Shown: piece by piece, positions 56,174 to 64,000 of the stretch | Numbering within the stretch: position 1 is the stretch's first letter | Layout of the letters: each line of letters opens with the position of its first letter | Source of the DNA: AWTP1-13 sp963827545 | GTDB taxonomy: Bacteria; Pseudomonadota; Alphaproteobacteria; Rhizobiales; Hyphomicrobiaceae | Length of the DNA: 64,000 nt | Direction of reading: 5' to 3' | NCBI GenBank assembly: GCA_963827545.1 | Contig: CAWHBI010000031.1 | Location: 67,384 to 131,383, forward strand | Program-made: the position numbers and the translations under genes | The notes under the pieces: generated by a model | The model's input: the letters and a program-made list of their open reading frames with translations, nothing else | Database searches by the model: none | Told to the model about the DNA's origin: nothing

Positions 56174-58046
56174 ATGTCAGACACGACCTTCGACATCATC
56201 GTTGTGGGCGGCGGTCACGCCGGGTGCGAGGCTGCGGCTGCGGCTGCTCGCATCGGTGCGCGCACCGCCCTTGTCACCCACAAGTTTGCCACCGTCGGCG
56301 AGATGTCCTGCAACCCGGCCATCGGCGGGCTCGGCAAAGGCCACCTGGTGCGTGAGATCGACGCTCTCGATGGCCTCATGGGGCGAGTAGCCGACGCCGC
56401 TGGCATCCAGTTCCGCCTGCTCAACCGTTCCAAGGGCCCGGCCGTGCAGGGGCCGCGGGCCCAGGCCGACCGCAAGCTCTACCGTGCGGCCATGCAGGCT
56501 GCCATCAGCTCCACGCCCAACCTCGAGGTGATCGAAGCGGCGGTCGAGGACCTGATCGTGGAGAACGGTGCGGCGGGCGGAATAGTGACAGATGATGGCC
56601 GGCAGGTCCGTGCGGGCGCCGTCGTTCTCACCACAGGAACTTTCCTGCGCGGCCTGATCCATCGCGGGGAGGAGAAGACCCCAGCTGGCCGCCATGGCGA
56701 AGCCCCCGCCAACAGGCTTTCCGAGCGGCTGCTGGCGCTCGACCTCCGCCTCGGCCGGCTCAAGACCGGCACACCGGCTCGTTTGGCCAAGGCCTCCATC
56801 GGCTGGGAGGGCCTCGAGATGCAGCCGGGCGACGAGGTGCCAACTCCGTTCTCGTTCCTCACCCAGCGGATCACCAATCCACAGATCCACTGCGCGATAA
56901 CCAGCACCACCGAGGCCACCCACGCCGTCATCCGCGCCAACCTCTCCCGCTCCCCCATGTACTCTGGGCAGATCGAGAGCGTGGGGCCGCGCTATTGTCC
57001 CTCCATCGAGGACAAGGTGGTGCGCTTCGCCAGCCGCACTGGGCATCAGAATCTTCCTGGAGCCCGAGGGTCTGGACGATGACACGGTCTATCCCAACGG
57101 CGTCTCCACCTCGCTTCCCGCGGAGGTGCAGGAGGCCTTCCTGCGCACGATTCCCGGCCTCGAGAAGGTCGTCATCAAGCGCTTCGGCTACGCCATCGAA
57201 TACGATTACGTCGATCCGCGCGAGCTCTTTCCAACGCTGGAGGTGAAGCGCCTGCCGCGGTTGTTCCTTGCGGGTCAGATCAACGGCACCACGGGCTACG
57301 AGGAAGCAGGGGCCCAGGGCATTGTCGCGGGCATCAACGCCGCGTTGAAGGCCGGCGGCGGGGCACGAGAGCTCGTCGTCTCTCGAGCGGACGCCTACAT
57401 GGGCGTGATGATCGACGACTTGGTTACACGCGGCGTCTCCGAGCCCTACCGCATGTTCACCTCGCGGGCCGAGTACCGCTTGCGCCTGCGGGCCGACAAT
57501 GCGGATCAGCGGCTGACGCCGGCGGGCATGGACATGGGGTGCATTGGGCCCGAGCGGTGCAAGGCCTTCACGGCCAGGTCCAAAGCCCTGGAGGCCGGAC
57601 GGGGCCTGCTGGAGAATCTCAGCCTCACGCCCAACGAGGCCACTCGTCACGGCCTCGCCATCAACAAGGATGGTCGCCGCCGTTCGGCCTTCGAGCTGCT
57701 GTCCTACCCAGGCATCGATATCACCCGGCTAGCTGCCATCTGGCCGGCCATCGGCTCGATTGCGCGCGCTGTGGGCGCCCAGCTCAGCGTCGATGCCCGC
57801 TACGCATCTTATGTCCAGCGTCAGGAGGCCGACATCGTCGCCTTCCGCAAGGAGGAGAACGTCCGCATTCCGCCGGACTTCGACTACGCCGGCGTATCCA
57901 GCCTTTCTGCCGAGGTGCGCCAGAAGCTGGAAGCCTTGCGCCCTGCCACGCTGGCCCAGGCCAGCCGCATGGAGGGCATCACCCCCGCGGCCCTGATGCT
58001 CCTGCTGGCCCACCTGTGCCGGCCAGCCCCCCGCAAGACGGCCTGA
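56174..58046 (+). CDS. mnmG: tRNA uridine-5-carboxymethylaminomethyl modification enzyme MnmG (frameshifted)
   Basis: FAD protein that works with MnmE on wobble U34; about 623 residues. FAD motif VVGGGHAGCEAA, then CNPAIGGLGKGHLVREIDAL, the NGxxxTTGYEEAGAQG region, and the helical C-terminal domain (YAGVSSLSAEVRQKLE). The frame breaks at 57050-57051, where CATCAGAATCTTCC should be CATCAGATCTTCC (one extra A; length 3n+1). Everything else is conserved, so the gene is almost certainly intact in the organism. parS site 3 follows. Confidence 0.95.
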
Positions 58047-58080
58047 CGCCGTTCAGCTGCGCCCAGCGTTGCAGCCGCAC

Positions 58081-58096
58081 TGTTTCACGTGAAACA
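58081..58096. promoter_or_regulatory. parS centromere site 3
   Basis: Perfect TGTTTCACGTGAAACA, 34 bases after the mnmG stop. Confidence 0.95.
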
Positions 58097-58126
58097 ATGC
58101 AGATGCAATTCTCGGCCGACCGTGCC

Positions 58127-58633
58127 CTACCCGCCCGCGCCGAGCCGCTTCAGTCCCTCCTTGCTCCCCTGCAACCGTGGTTCGATGGAGAGTGCGCGGC
58201 GGAAGTCGGCAATCGCTTCCTCGCGCCGCCCCAGGGCTTCATGGATGTGACCGCGGATGTCCAGTGTCCGCGCATCGTCAGCCTTGATCTGCAGAGACCG
58301 CTCAGCGTCAGGCAGGGCCTGAGCTGCCTTGCCGCTTTGCAGCAGAGCCCAGGCTCGTCCAGCATAACCATCCGGCCGCCCAGGGTTGAGCTCGATGGCT
58401 TTGGAGTAGTCGGCAATGGCCTGGATGACGTCGCCCTTGTGCAAATACTCGAAGGCCCGGTTGATGTAGGAGACGGCATCGCCCGGGTTTTGGGCAATGG
58501 TTTCGCTGCAGGCCCGGATTGCGACATCACCGCTCTTCTCAAAGCAGTCCTTGCGCGCATCTCCCACTGCTGCTGGAGCGCCAGCGGCCAAACCGAGCCA
58601 GAACGCCAACAGCGTAAGCTTCAGGTGGTTCAA
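58127..58633 (-). CDS. exported tetratricopeptide-repeat protein
   Basis: A protein of 168 residues with a signal peptide (LTLLAFWLGLAAGAPAAVG) and three TPR units: AVSYINRAFEYLHKGDVIQA, PDGYAGRAWALLQSGKAAQA and ARTLDIRGHIHEALGRREEA. A first Cys pair (DCFEKSGDVAIRACSE) may form a disulfide. TPRs mediate protein contacts in the periplasm; the partner is unknown. It is inserted between mnmG and rsmG on the opposite strand. Confidence 0.88.
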   Translation of the reverse strand: MNHLKLTLLAFWLGLAAGAPAAVGDARKDCFEKSGDVAIRACSETIAQNPGDAVSYINRAFEYLHKGDVIQAIADYSKAIELNPGRPDGYAGRAWALLQSGKAAQALPDAERSLQIKADDARTLDIRGHIHEALGRREEAIADFRRALSIEPRLQGSKEGLKRLGAGG

Positions 58634-58748
58634 GTGCCTCTCTCCCAGGTCCCACTATGAGACGAGAATGCCGACCTTGGCGCTATTGCGCTGGGCCGAT
58701 GAAGATAGCAAAGGAGGGGACCCAAAGTAGTGGAGAGTGCGGTTGCTG

Positions 58749-58967
58749 ATGGACGGTCTCAGTCTTTTCGGCCTCCTGGCTGTCACGCTCATGCTGGTGT
58801 TCTACGCGATGGAGGACCGCAGCCCAGCGTTCATCCTCGCGTTCGCCGGCGCCTGTGTGCTGGCATCGCTGTACGGCTTTCTCCAGGGAGCCTGGCCCTT
58901 TGGCGTTGTCGAGGCCATTTGGGCCGGCGTTGCGCTATCGCGCTGGCGAGCCAGGACGGCCAACTGA
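58749..58967 (+). CDS. small membrane protein of unknown function (72 aa)
   Basis: Two hydrophobic helices (GLSLFGLLAVTLMLVFYAM and FILAFAGACVLASLYGFLQ) linked by a short loop with EDRSPAF, and a short basic tail. I recognise it as a common small conserved protein type in Alphaproteobacteria without known function. The ATG at 58749 is preferred over the GTG at 58737, which sits on top of its own GGAGAG ribosome site. It precedes rsmG by about 75 bases. Confidence 0.7.
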   Translation: MDGLSLFGLLAVTLMLVFYAMEDRSPAFILAFAGACVLASLYGFLQGAWPFGVVEAIWAGVALSRWRARTAN

Positions 58968-58988
58968 TGCGCCACAGCCACGCTCCAA

Positions 58989-59005
58989 TGTTTCAAGTGA
59001 AAACA
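58989..59005. promoter_or_regulatory. degenerate parS-like site
   Basis: TGTTTCAAGTGAAAACA, a parS with one changed centre base and one extra A (17 bases). A second degenerate copy, TGTCTCACGTGAAGCC (13 of 16 matches), lies at 59118-59133 inside rsmG, where it encodes the DVSREA stretch. Confidence 0.5.
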
Positions 59006-59043
59006 ATTCTGCGGCCCATACACACCTTGAACCCGATCCCCCC

Positions 59044-59811
59044 ATGACTGCACGCCGCAAAGTATCGAAACCGGTTCGCACGATTCGCGGCCCCGACGAC
59101 TTCGCGGCCGCTTTCGATGTCTCACGTGAAGCCATCGAACGCCTCGCCATCTACGAGAAACTGCTGCGCCAGTGGCAGAAGGCCGTCAATCTGGTTGCCC
59201 CCAGCACCCTCGATGCCATCTGGCACCGCCACTTCGCCGACAGCGCCCAACTCCTGCCCCTGGCCGCATCGGGCCTTCACTCCTGGATCGACCTCGGCTC
59301 CGGCGCCGGCTTCCCCGGCTTGGTTGTTGCCATTCTGCTTGCGGGAGCTCCCTCTCCCCGCCATGCCGGAGGCGTGCCTTCGACACGAAGGGGAGAGGGA
59401 ACGCGCGCGGAGCAAGGGGGACCCATTCGCATCACCCTCGTCGAAAGCGACACCCGCAAGTGTGCGTTCCTGCGCGAGGTGGTCCGGCAAACCGGGATCA
59501 GCTCCGGCGTCGGCATCACTGTGGATATTCTGTCGGCACGAGCCGAATCAGTTAGGATTTCGGTTAACGAAAGGTTGCCGCGGGTCGTGTCTGCGCGCGC
59601 CCTGGCGCCGCTGGACAAGCTTCTCGGCCTGGCGGCGCCCTTATCCCCGCCTGGCACCACCGGATTATTCTGCAAAGGCAAGGAGGTCGCCAAGGAGTTA
59701 CTAGTGGCCGAGAAGACATGGAAATTTGATGTTGAGTTGGTCCCTAGCGTCACCGACAGCAACGGCGTCATCGCCGTCATCACAAACCTCGAACGCAAAG
59801 CGAAGGACTGA
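59044..59811 (+). CDS. rsmG: 16S rRNA (guanine527-N7)-methyltransferase RsmG, with an in-frame repeat insertion
   Basis: Methylates G527 of 16S rRNA using SAM; 255 residues, longer than usual. SAM motif DLGSGAGFPGL, then VVAILLA, then about 26 extra residues (GAPSPRHAGGVPSTRRGEG and following) before ITLVESDTRKCAFLREV, which normally follows directly. The extra part is a palindromic repeat (arms at 59350-59359 and 59390-59399) of the family found in intergenic regions here. It falls on a surface loop between strand and helix. Ends 1 base before parA. Confidence 0.93.
   Translation: MTARRKVSKPVRTIRGPDDFAAAFDVSREAIERLAIYEKLLRQWQKAVNLVAPSTLDAIWHRHFADSAQLLPLAASGLHSWIDLGSGAGFPGLVVAILLAGAPSPRHAGGVPSTRRGEGTRAEQGGPIRITLVESDTRKCAFLREVVRQTGISSGVGITVDILSARAESVRISVNERLPRVVSARALAPLDKLLGLAAPLSPPGTTGLFCKGKEVAKELLVAEKTWKFDVELVPSVTDSNGVIAVITNLERKAKD
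59350..59399. repeat. palindromic repeat inserted in rsmG
   Basis: Arms CCCTCTCCCC and GGGGAGAGGG around the core ATGCCGGAGGCGTGCCTTCG. The same core, with a CGAAGACACGCC variant, occurs at 39677-39728 and 39832-39884. The insertion keeps the reading frame and adds no stop. Confidence 0.88.
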
Positions 59812-59812
59812 C

Positions 59813-60634
59813 ATGCCAGCCGCGAGCTTGCTCCGCGTCCTTGCCATCGCCAACCAGAAGGGTGGCGTTGGCAAGACCACCACTGCCATCAACCTTGGCA
59901 CCGCGCTCGCCGCCGTGGGCGAGAAGGTGCTGATCCTCGATCTCGACCCGCAGGGCAACGCCTCCACCGGCGTCGGCATCGCCGAGGATGCAAGGCCCGT
60001 CACCAGCTTCGATGTGCTCACTGGCAAGACCACCATTGCCAGGGCCAGCACCAAGACCCTGGTGCCGAACCTGAGCATCGTGCCGGCCAATGCCGACCTG
60101 GTCGGGCTCGAATCAGAGATGATGACGGAGGTCAACCGTCCCTTCCGCCTGCGCGATGCGGTCACCGCGCTGATCGCCGAGCAGCGGGCGAGGCCGGCGG
60201 AAGTTCCGTATGGCTATCTGCTGATCGACTGTCCGCCCTCGCTCAATCTGCTCACCCTCAATGCCATGGTGGCCGCGCACGCGGTGCTGGTGCCGGTGCA
60301 ATGCGAGTTCTTCGCGCTGGAAGGCATCTCGCAGCTCAAGGAGACGATCGATCAGATCAAGGCCACCCTCAATCCCAGCCTCGAGATTCAGGGCGTGGTG
60401 CTCACCATGCACGATGCCCGCACCTCGCTCTCGAAGGAAGTCGCCAGCGAGGTGCGCGCCTTCTTTGGCGCCAAGGTCTACGAGACCATGATCCCGCGCA
60501 ACATCCGCGTGGCGGAAGCGCCCTCGCACGGCAAGCCGATCCTGCTCTACGACTACGAGTGCCCGGGCAGCCAGGCTTACATCCGTCTGGCGCATGAGAT
60601 CATCGAGCGCGAGCGCCGGCTGAGAGCCGCGTAG
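59813..60634 (+). CDS. parA: chromosome-partitioning ATPase ParA
   Basis: Walker-type ATPase of 273 residues that moves ParB-parS complexes. Deviant Walker A KGGVGKTT, Walker A' LDLDPQGNAS, Walker B LLIDCPPSL; C-terminal Arg residues for DNA binding. The start at 59813 gives the normal soluble N-terminus (LLRVLAIANQKGG). It follows rsmG by 1 base and precedes parB by 42 bases; three perfect parS sites lie upstream in this window. Confidence 0.98.
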   Translation: MPAASLLRVLAIANQKGGVGKTTTAINLGTALAAVGEKVLILDLDPQGNASTGVGIAEDARPVTSFDVLTGKTTIARASTKTLVPNLSIVPANADLVGLESEMMTEVNRPFRLRDAVTALIAEQRARPAEVPYGYLLIDCPPSLNLLTLNAMVAAHAVLVPVQCEFFALEGISQLKETIDQIKATLNPSLEIQGVVLTMHDARTSLSKEVASEVRAFFGAKVYETMIPRNIRVAEAPSHGKPILLYDYECPGSQAYIRLAHEIIERERRLRAA

Positions 60635-60676
60635 GCTGGGTCGAAGCGAAGCGCAGACCCAGCAGAGAAAGACCAA

Positions 60677-61615
60677 ATGTCTGACGGTATCAGGAATACA
60701 GGAATACCCATGGTCGTACCCCTTCAGAAAGGCCGGCTCGGGCGCGGCCTTGCCTCGCTCATCGGCGAGACCCCTCAGACGGAGCCGCGGCTGCCGGTGC
60801 ACGGCGAGCAGCGCCTCATTCCGATCGAGCAGCTGCATCCCAGCGGTCTCAATCCGCGCAAGGACTTCGACAACATCGAGATGGTGGAGCTCGCCCAGTC
60901 GATCCGCACCAAGGGCCTGGTGCAGCCTATCATCGCCCGGCCCGATCGCGAGCGTGGCGGCTACGAGATCGTCGCCGGGGAGCGCCGCTGGCGCGCGGCC
61001 CAGAAGGCGCCGCTGCACCAGGTACCGGTGATCGTGCGCGAGCTCTCGGATCAGGACGTCGCCGAGTTCGCCGTCATCGAGAACGTGCAGCGCAAAGACC
61101 TCAACGCCATGGAGGAGGCGGCTGGCTACAACGAGCTGATCGAGAGGTTCAACTACACACAGGAGGAAGTGGCCGAGGTGGTCGGCAAGAGCCGCAGCCA
61201 TCTCGCCAACACGCTGCGCCTCTTGAAGCTTTCCCCGAAGGTCCAGACGCTGTTGCGTGAGGGCAAGGTCTCAGCGGGCCAGGCGCGTCCGCTCGTCGGG
61301 CGCGAGGACGCCGACAAGCTGGTCGAACAGATCATCGGTCTCAATCTCACCGCGCGCGATGTCGAAAGCCTGGTACAGGTGCAGCCTGTTGCGACGGGCC
61401 GCGTGGTCCGGGGCGGCGGCGATGGGTCGACAACGCGCAGCCCCCAGGACAAGGACGCGGACACGCGGGCTTTCGAACGCGACCTCACCGACGCACTGGG
61501 CCTCAAGGTGGAGATCAAGCACGGCTCGGGGGAGAGCGGCTACCTCACCGTGCAATACGGCAACTACGAGCAGCTCGACTACATTCGCAAGCGGCTCACA
61601 GGCGCGCCGTCGTAA
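60677..61615 (+). CDS. parB: chromosome-partitioning protein ParB
   Basis: CTP-dependent DNA clamp of 312 residues that loads at parS. N-terminal RLGRGLASLIGE (ParA contact), CTP-binding box GERRWRAAQ, helix-turn-helix (EEVAEVVGKSRSHLANTLRLLKL) and a C-terminal dimerisation domain (YLTVQYGNYEQLDYI). Its targets are the sites at 50891, 53900 and 58081. Confidence 0.98.
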   Translation: MSDGIRNTGIPMVVPLQKGRLGRGLASLIGETPQTEPRLPVHGEQRLIPIEQLHPSGLNPRKDFDNIEMVELAQSIRTKGLVQPIIARPDRERGGYEIVAGERRWRAAQKAPLHQVPVIVRELSDQDVAEFAVIENVQRKDLNAMEEAAGYNELIERFNYTQEEVAEVVGKSRSHLANTLRLLKLSPKVQTLLREGKVSAGQARPLVGREDADKLVEQIIGLNLTARDVESLVQVQPVATGRVVRGGGDGSTTRSPQDKDADTRAFERDLTDALGLKVEIKHGSGESGYLTVQYGNYEQLDYIRKRLTGAPS

Positions 61616-61642
61616 GGACGCACCTTGGCTTGGCGGCGCAAG

Positions 61643-61870
61643 TCAACGCGCCCTGATGGAAGCACTGCTGATCATCGGCCAGCCGCTGCGTGACGCGAGC
61701 TTGGCCGCCTCGAGCACCGCCACGCGCTTCTCCACCTGCAGTCCCATGAGATCGTGGTAGGCGCTGCCCGCAATCCTGTAGTCGCCGCAGCGGTCGCAGC
61801 CAACGACCACGCCATCCAAGGTATTGGGTGTCAGATTCTCGGCCTGGCGGCAGCAAACGGGGCACTGCAT
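61643..61870 (-). CDS. small zinc-ribbon protein (75 aa)
   Basis: Starts MQCPVCCRQAENL and continues VVVGCDRCGDYRI, giving two CxxC knuckles for one zinc; a helix (EKRVAVLEAAKLASRS) follows. I do not recognise a named family. The ATG at 61870 has a strong GAGGGAGG site. A consensus-like promoter with a palindrome over the -10 lies directly upstream, so expression is probably regulated. Convergent with parB. Confidence 0.7.
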   Translation of the reverse strand: MQCPVCCRQAENLTPNTLDGVVVGCDRCGDYRIAGSAYHDLMGLQVEKRVAVLEAAKLASRSGWPMISSASIRAR

Positions 61871-61891
61871 GGTTGCCTCCCTCGGCTGTAT

Positions 61892-61926
61892 GGCATACTG
61901 TATGCCAGAGATTTCGGGCTTGTCAA
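61892..61926 (-). promoter_or_regulatory. promoter and operator of the zinc-ribbon gene
   Basis: On the minus strand: -35 TTGACA (61926-61921), 18-base spacer, -10 TACAGT (61902-61897). The perfect 15-bp palindrome GGCATAC-t-GTATGCC (61892-61906 on plus) covers the -10, the classic place for a repressor. Confidence 0.7.
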
Positions 61927-62028
61927 TGCCTCTTCCAGCTCTAAGTCGCCGGGCCTTGACGCCCATTCAGCGCCGTAGTTGGAGTGGGCCGGATCGGGTG
62001 ACGTTTACGCCCGTTAGGACCTGCGACT

Positions 62029-62358
62029 ATGACCGATGACGTGCTGCAGCGGCTGGCGGCGCTGATCCATTCGCGCCGTGCCGGCGACGCCGCGAAATCC
62101 TACACGAGGGGGCTGCTCGATGCCGGCCCCGAGCGCTGCGCGAAAAAGCTCGGCGAAGAGGCCACCGAGACCGTCATCGCCGCACTGGGCGCCGACAAGG
62201 GCGCGCTCACACGCGAGGCGGCCGACCTCGTCTACCATCTCCTGGTGCTCTTGGAGAGCCGCGAGGTCGCCTTGAGCGACGTCCTGCAGGAGCTTCAGTC
62301 GCGCATGGGCACCTCGGGTCTCGCCGAAAAGGCGGCCAGGAAGATACCGTCGCCATGA
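62029..62358 (+). CDS. hisE: phosphoribosyl-ATP diphosphatase
   Basis: Second step of histidine synthesis; 109 residues. MazG-like all-helical fold with KSYTRGLLDAGPERCAKKLGEEATETVIAAL and REAADLVYHLLVLL, carrying the Glu/Asp metal ligands (EExxE...D). Overlaps coaA by 4 bases (ATGA). In relatives hisE-coaA follows hisA-hisF; those are not in this window. Confidence 0.95.
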   Translation: MTDDVLQRLAALIHSRRAGDAAKSYTRGLLDAGPERCAKKLGEEATETVIAALGADKGALTREAADLVYHLLVLLESREVALSDVLQELQSRMGTSGLAEKAARKIPSP

Positions 62359-63350
62359 ACGCGCCCCCCGACACCCTGTCGACCTTCCTGGCGGCGGCAC
62401 CCGATCGGAGCAACCTCGCCTTTTCACCCTATCGCGTGTTCTCGCGCGAGCAGTGGGCGAAGCTGCGGGCCGACACGCCGATGACACTGGTGCCGCGCGA
62501 TCTGGAGCAGCTCTCGGGTCTCATCGAGGAGCTGTCGATTGCAGAGGTGGAGCAGATCTACCTGCCGCTGTCGCGGCTGCTGAACCTGCATGTCGCCGCC
62601 GCACAGGAGTTGCACTCCGTCACCAGCCGCTTCCTCGGCCGCCGGGACCGCCACGTGCCCTATATCCTCGGCATCGCCGGCTCGGTGGCCGTCGGCAAGA
62701 GCACGACGGCGCGCGTGCTGCGCGCGCTGTTGGCGCGCTGGGCTGATCATCCGCGCGTCGACCTCATCACCACCGACGGCTTCCTGCACCCCAACGCCGA
62801 GCTGGAGCGGCGCGGCCTGATGAACCGCAAGGGTTTCCCCGAAAGCTTCGACACGGCGCGCCTCCTGAACTTCCTGCATGACGTAAAGTCGGGTCGCGAG
62901 AACGTGGCCGCGCCCGTCTATTCGCACTTCCACTACGACATCATTCCGGGCCAGACCATTGTCGTCGACCGCCCCGACATTCTGATCGTCGAGGGTCTCA
63001 ACGTGCTGCAGCCGGCGCGCCTGCCCAAGGATGGCGAGGCCATTCCTTTCGTCTCCGATTTTTTCAATTTTTCGATCTATCTCGATGCCGACGTGCAGGT
63101 GATCGAGGACTGGTACGTGACGCGGTTCATGCGCCTGCGCCAGACCGCGTTCCGCGATCCAGCCGCCTATTTCCATCGCTACGCCCACCTCACCCCCGAC
63201 GAGGCGCGCGCGCAGGCGCTCGACATCTGGCGCTCGATCAATGAGAAGAACCTCTACGACAACATTCTCCCGACGCGCCAGCGCTCACGCCTGATCCTGC
63301 GCAAGGGTCCCGACCACCGCATCGAGAGCGTGGCGCTGCGCCGGATCTGA
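62355..63350 (+). CDS. coaA: pantothenate kinase, type I
   Basis: First committed step of coenzyme A synthesis; 331 residues. P-loop GIAGSVAVGKSTTAR, DLITTDGFLHPNAELE, SHFHYDIIPGQ and DFFNFSIYLDAD motifs are intact; the end RLILRKGPDHRIESVALRR is normal. Together with coaE at 38176 it gives two CoA-pathway genes in the window. Coupled to hisE by overlap. Confidence 0.97.
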   Translation: MNAPPDTLSTFLAAAPDRSNLAFSPYRVFSREQWAKLRADTPMTLVPRDLEQLSGLIEELSIAEVEQIYLPLSRLLNLHVAAAQELHSVTSRFLGRRDRHVPYILGIAGSVAVGKSTTARVLRALLARWADHPRVDLITTDGFLHPNAELERRGLMNRKGFPESFDTARLLNFLHDVKSGRENVAAPVYSHFHYDIIPGQTIVVDRPDILIVEGLNVLQPARLPKDGEAIPFVSDFFNFSIYLDADVQVIEDWYVTRFMRLRQTAFRDPAAYFHRYAHLTPDEARAQALDIWRSINEKNLYDNILPTRQRSRLILRKGPDHRIESVALRRI

Positions 63351-63510
63351 CGGGCTTCGAGCGTCACCCGCCGACTTTGGCCACGCGCTGTTTGCACCTG
63401 CATCTTCAACCGATGCCGACGACTGGTCTGGCCGTCACCGAACCAGCTGGCATATGCGTGCTCGGGGCTGCGGCCCATTGGCCCGCCCGGTCGAATCATG
63501 CTAACCAGAC

Positions 63511-63524
63511 AACCTGCGCAGGTT
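63511..63524. promoter_or_regulatory. 14-bp palindrome upstream of the integrase fragment
   Basis: Perfect AACCTGCGCAGGTT, about 90 bases before the integrase-like start. It could be an operator or part of an old attachment region. Nothing else stands out in the 262-base gap. Confidence 0.35.
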
Positions 63525-63612
63525 ATCCTGCGAAAGATATAACAACTGGAGAGCGGGGCATACGTTCCGGCCGGCGGATACCGGTTGCGGCCGCCCGCAG
63601 TCGGCGGGCACC

Positions 63613-63924
63613 ATGGCCAGGGCGAAGATTACACACCGCGAGATCGAGACGCTGCGCACCGCATCCAGGCGCAGCGGCAGGATGTTGTACCTCTGGGATA
63701 CCCAGCTCAAAGGGCTGGGCCTGCGGGTGCTGGCCAGCGGCGAGGGCGTATGGCTCGTGCAGAAATGGGTGGGCGGGAGACGGGGGAAGATGGCAAGGCT
63801 GGTCATTGGCCACCACCCGCCGATGACGGTCGAGGAGGCGCGCAGGCAGGCCCGCACCAAGCCTCCTCGCACTGTGGAACAAAGCTCAGAGCAGCCAGTC
63901 GCACCCGGCTCTTTCGGCGTCTGA
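63613..63924 (+). pseudogene. N-terminal fragment of a tyrosine recombinase (DUF4102 arm-binding domain)
   Basis: 103 codons with the pattern of integrase N-termini: DTQLKGLGLRVLASGEGVWLVQKW, RLVIGHHPPMTVEEARRQAR. The catalytic domain (R, H-x-x-R, Y) is absent; the frame ends after a short unrelated tail (APGSFGV). It may be a relic of a departed integrative element, or truncated by another frame error. The window ends 76 bases later. Confidence 0.7.
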
Positions 63925-64000
63925 CGGCGTGCCTTGAGCAAACGGAGAAGTTCGGCAAGGTCCCCCACACCCTCTTGCCGGACTTTAGGGCGGCGGCACC

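Overview
The window looks like a GC-rich alphaproteobacterial chromosome, most likely of the order Hyphomicrobiales (Rhizobiales). The main evidence is gene order: smr-mltA-tim44 / fxsA-secB-dnaQ-coaE-aroE-maf-ppsR / hemE-hemJ-rho / mnmE ... mnmG-rsmG-parA-parB, with perfect parS centromere sites (TGTTTCACGTGAAACA) between the genes. This is the origin-proximal region of such chromosomes. I see no dnaA, rRNA, tRNA, CRISPR array or complete insertion sequence.

Layout. 0-12 kb: an FtsX-type ABC exporter with a divergent GDSL esterase, small enzymes, an MFS exporter, and a catabolic-looking cluster (pterin dehydratase, amidohydrolase, Bug-type binding protein, cyclase-family hydrolase). 12-17 kb: a secreted WD40-caspase-SH3 protein downstream of a secreted trypsin-like protease. 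17-29 kb: an SDR, a fused TRAP permease, a chemoreceptor, two TRAP binding proteins (DctP and TAXI types), a phasin-like protein and a toxin-antitoxin pair. 29-32 kb: an RNA methyltransferase, a second caspase-like protein fused to a formylglycine-generating-enzyme domain, and a GNAT gene coupled to it. 32-45 kb: conserved housekeeping genes. 45-56 kb: the usual rho-mnmE-mnmG order is opened up by accessory genes (DUF3800 remnant, GNAT, YyaL, HigBA, Fic with an operator cluster, SLC13-type permease). 56-62 kb: mnmG-rsmG-parA-parB with parS sites. 62-64 kb: hisE-coaA and an integrase remnant.

Sequence quality matters here. Ten genes, including essential or near-essential ones (mnmG, maf, dnaQ-type, tim44, mltA), carry a single-base shift; in most, one base is extra. 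A 135-bp tract of almost pure C and A follows rho. The shifts are best read as sequencing or assembly errors, so those genes are annotated as one reading unit with the shift position given.

The chromosome also carries several families of palindromic intergenic repeats. One copy has inserted in frame into rsmG, in the manner of Rickettsia palindromic elements. Other notable points are a dense operator array before the Fic gene, an orphan terminator with strong hairpins suggesting an unannotated RNA at about 53.4-53.8 kb, and an apparently leaderless toxin-antitoxin operon.
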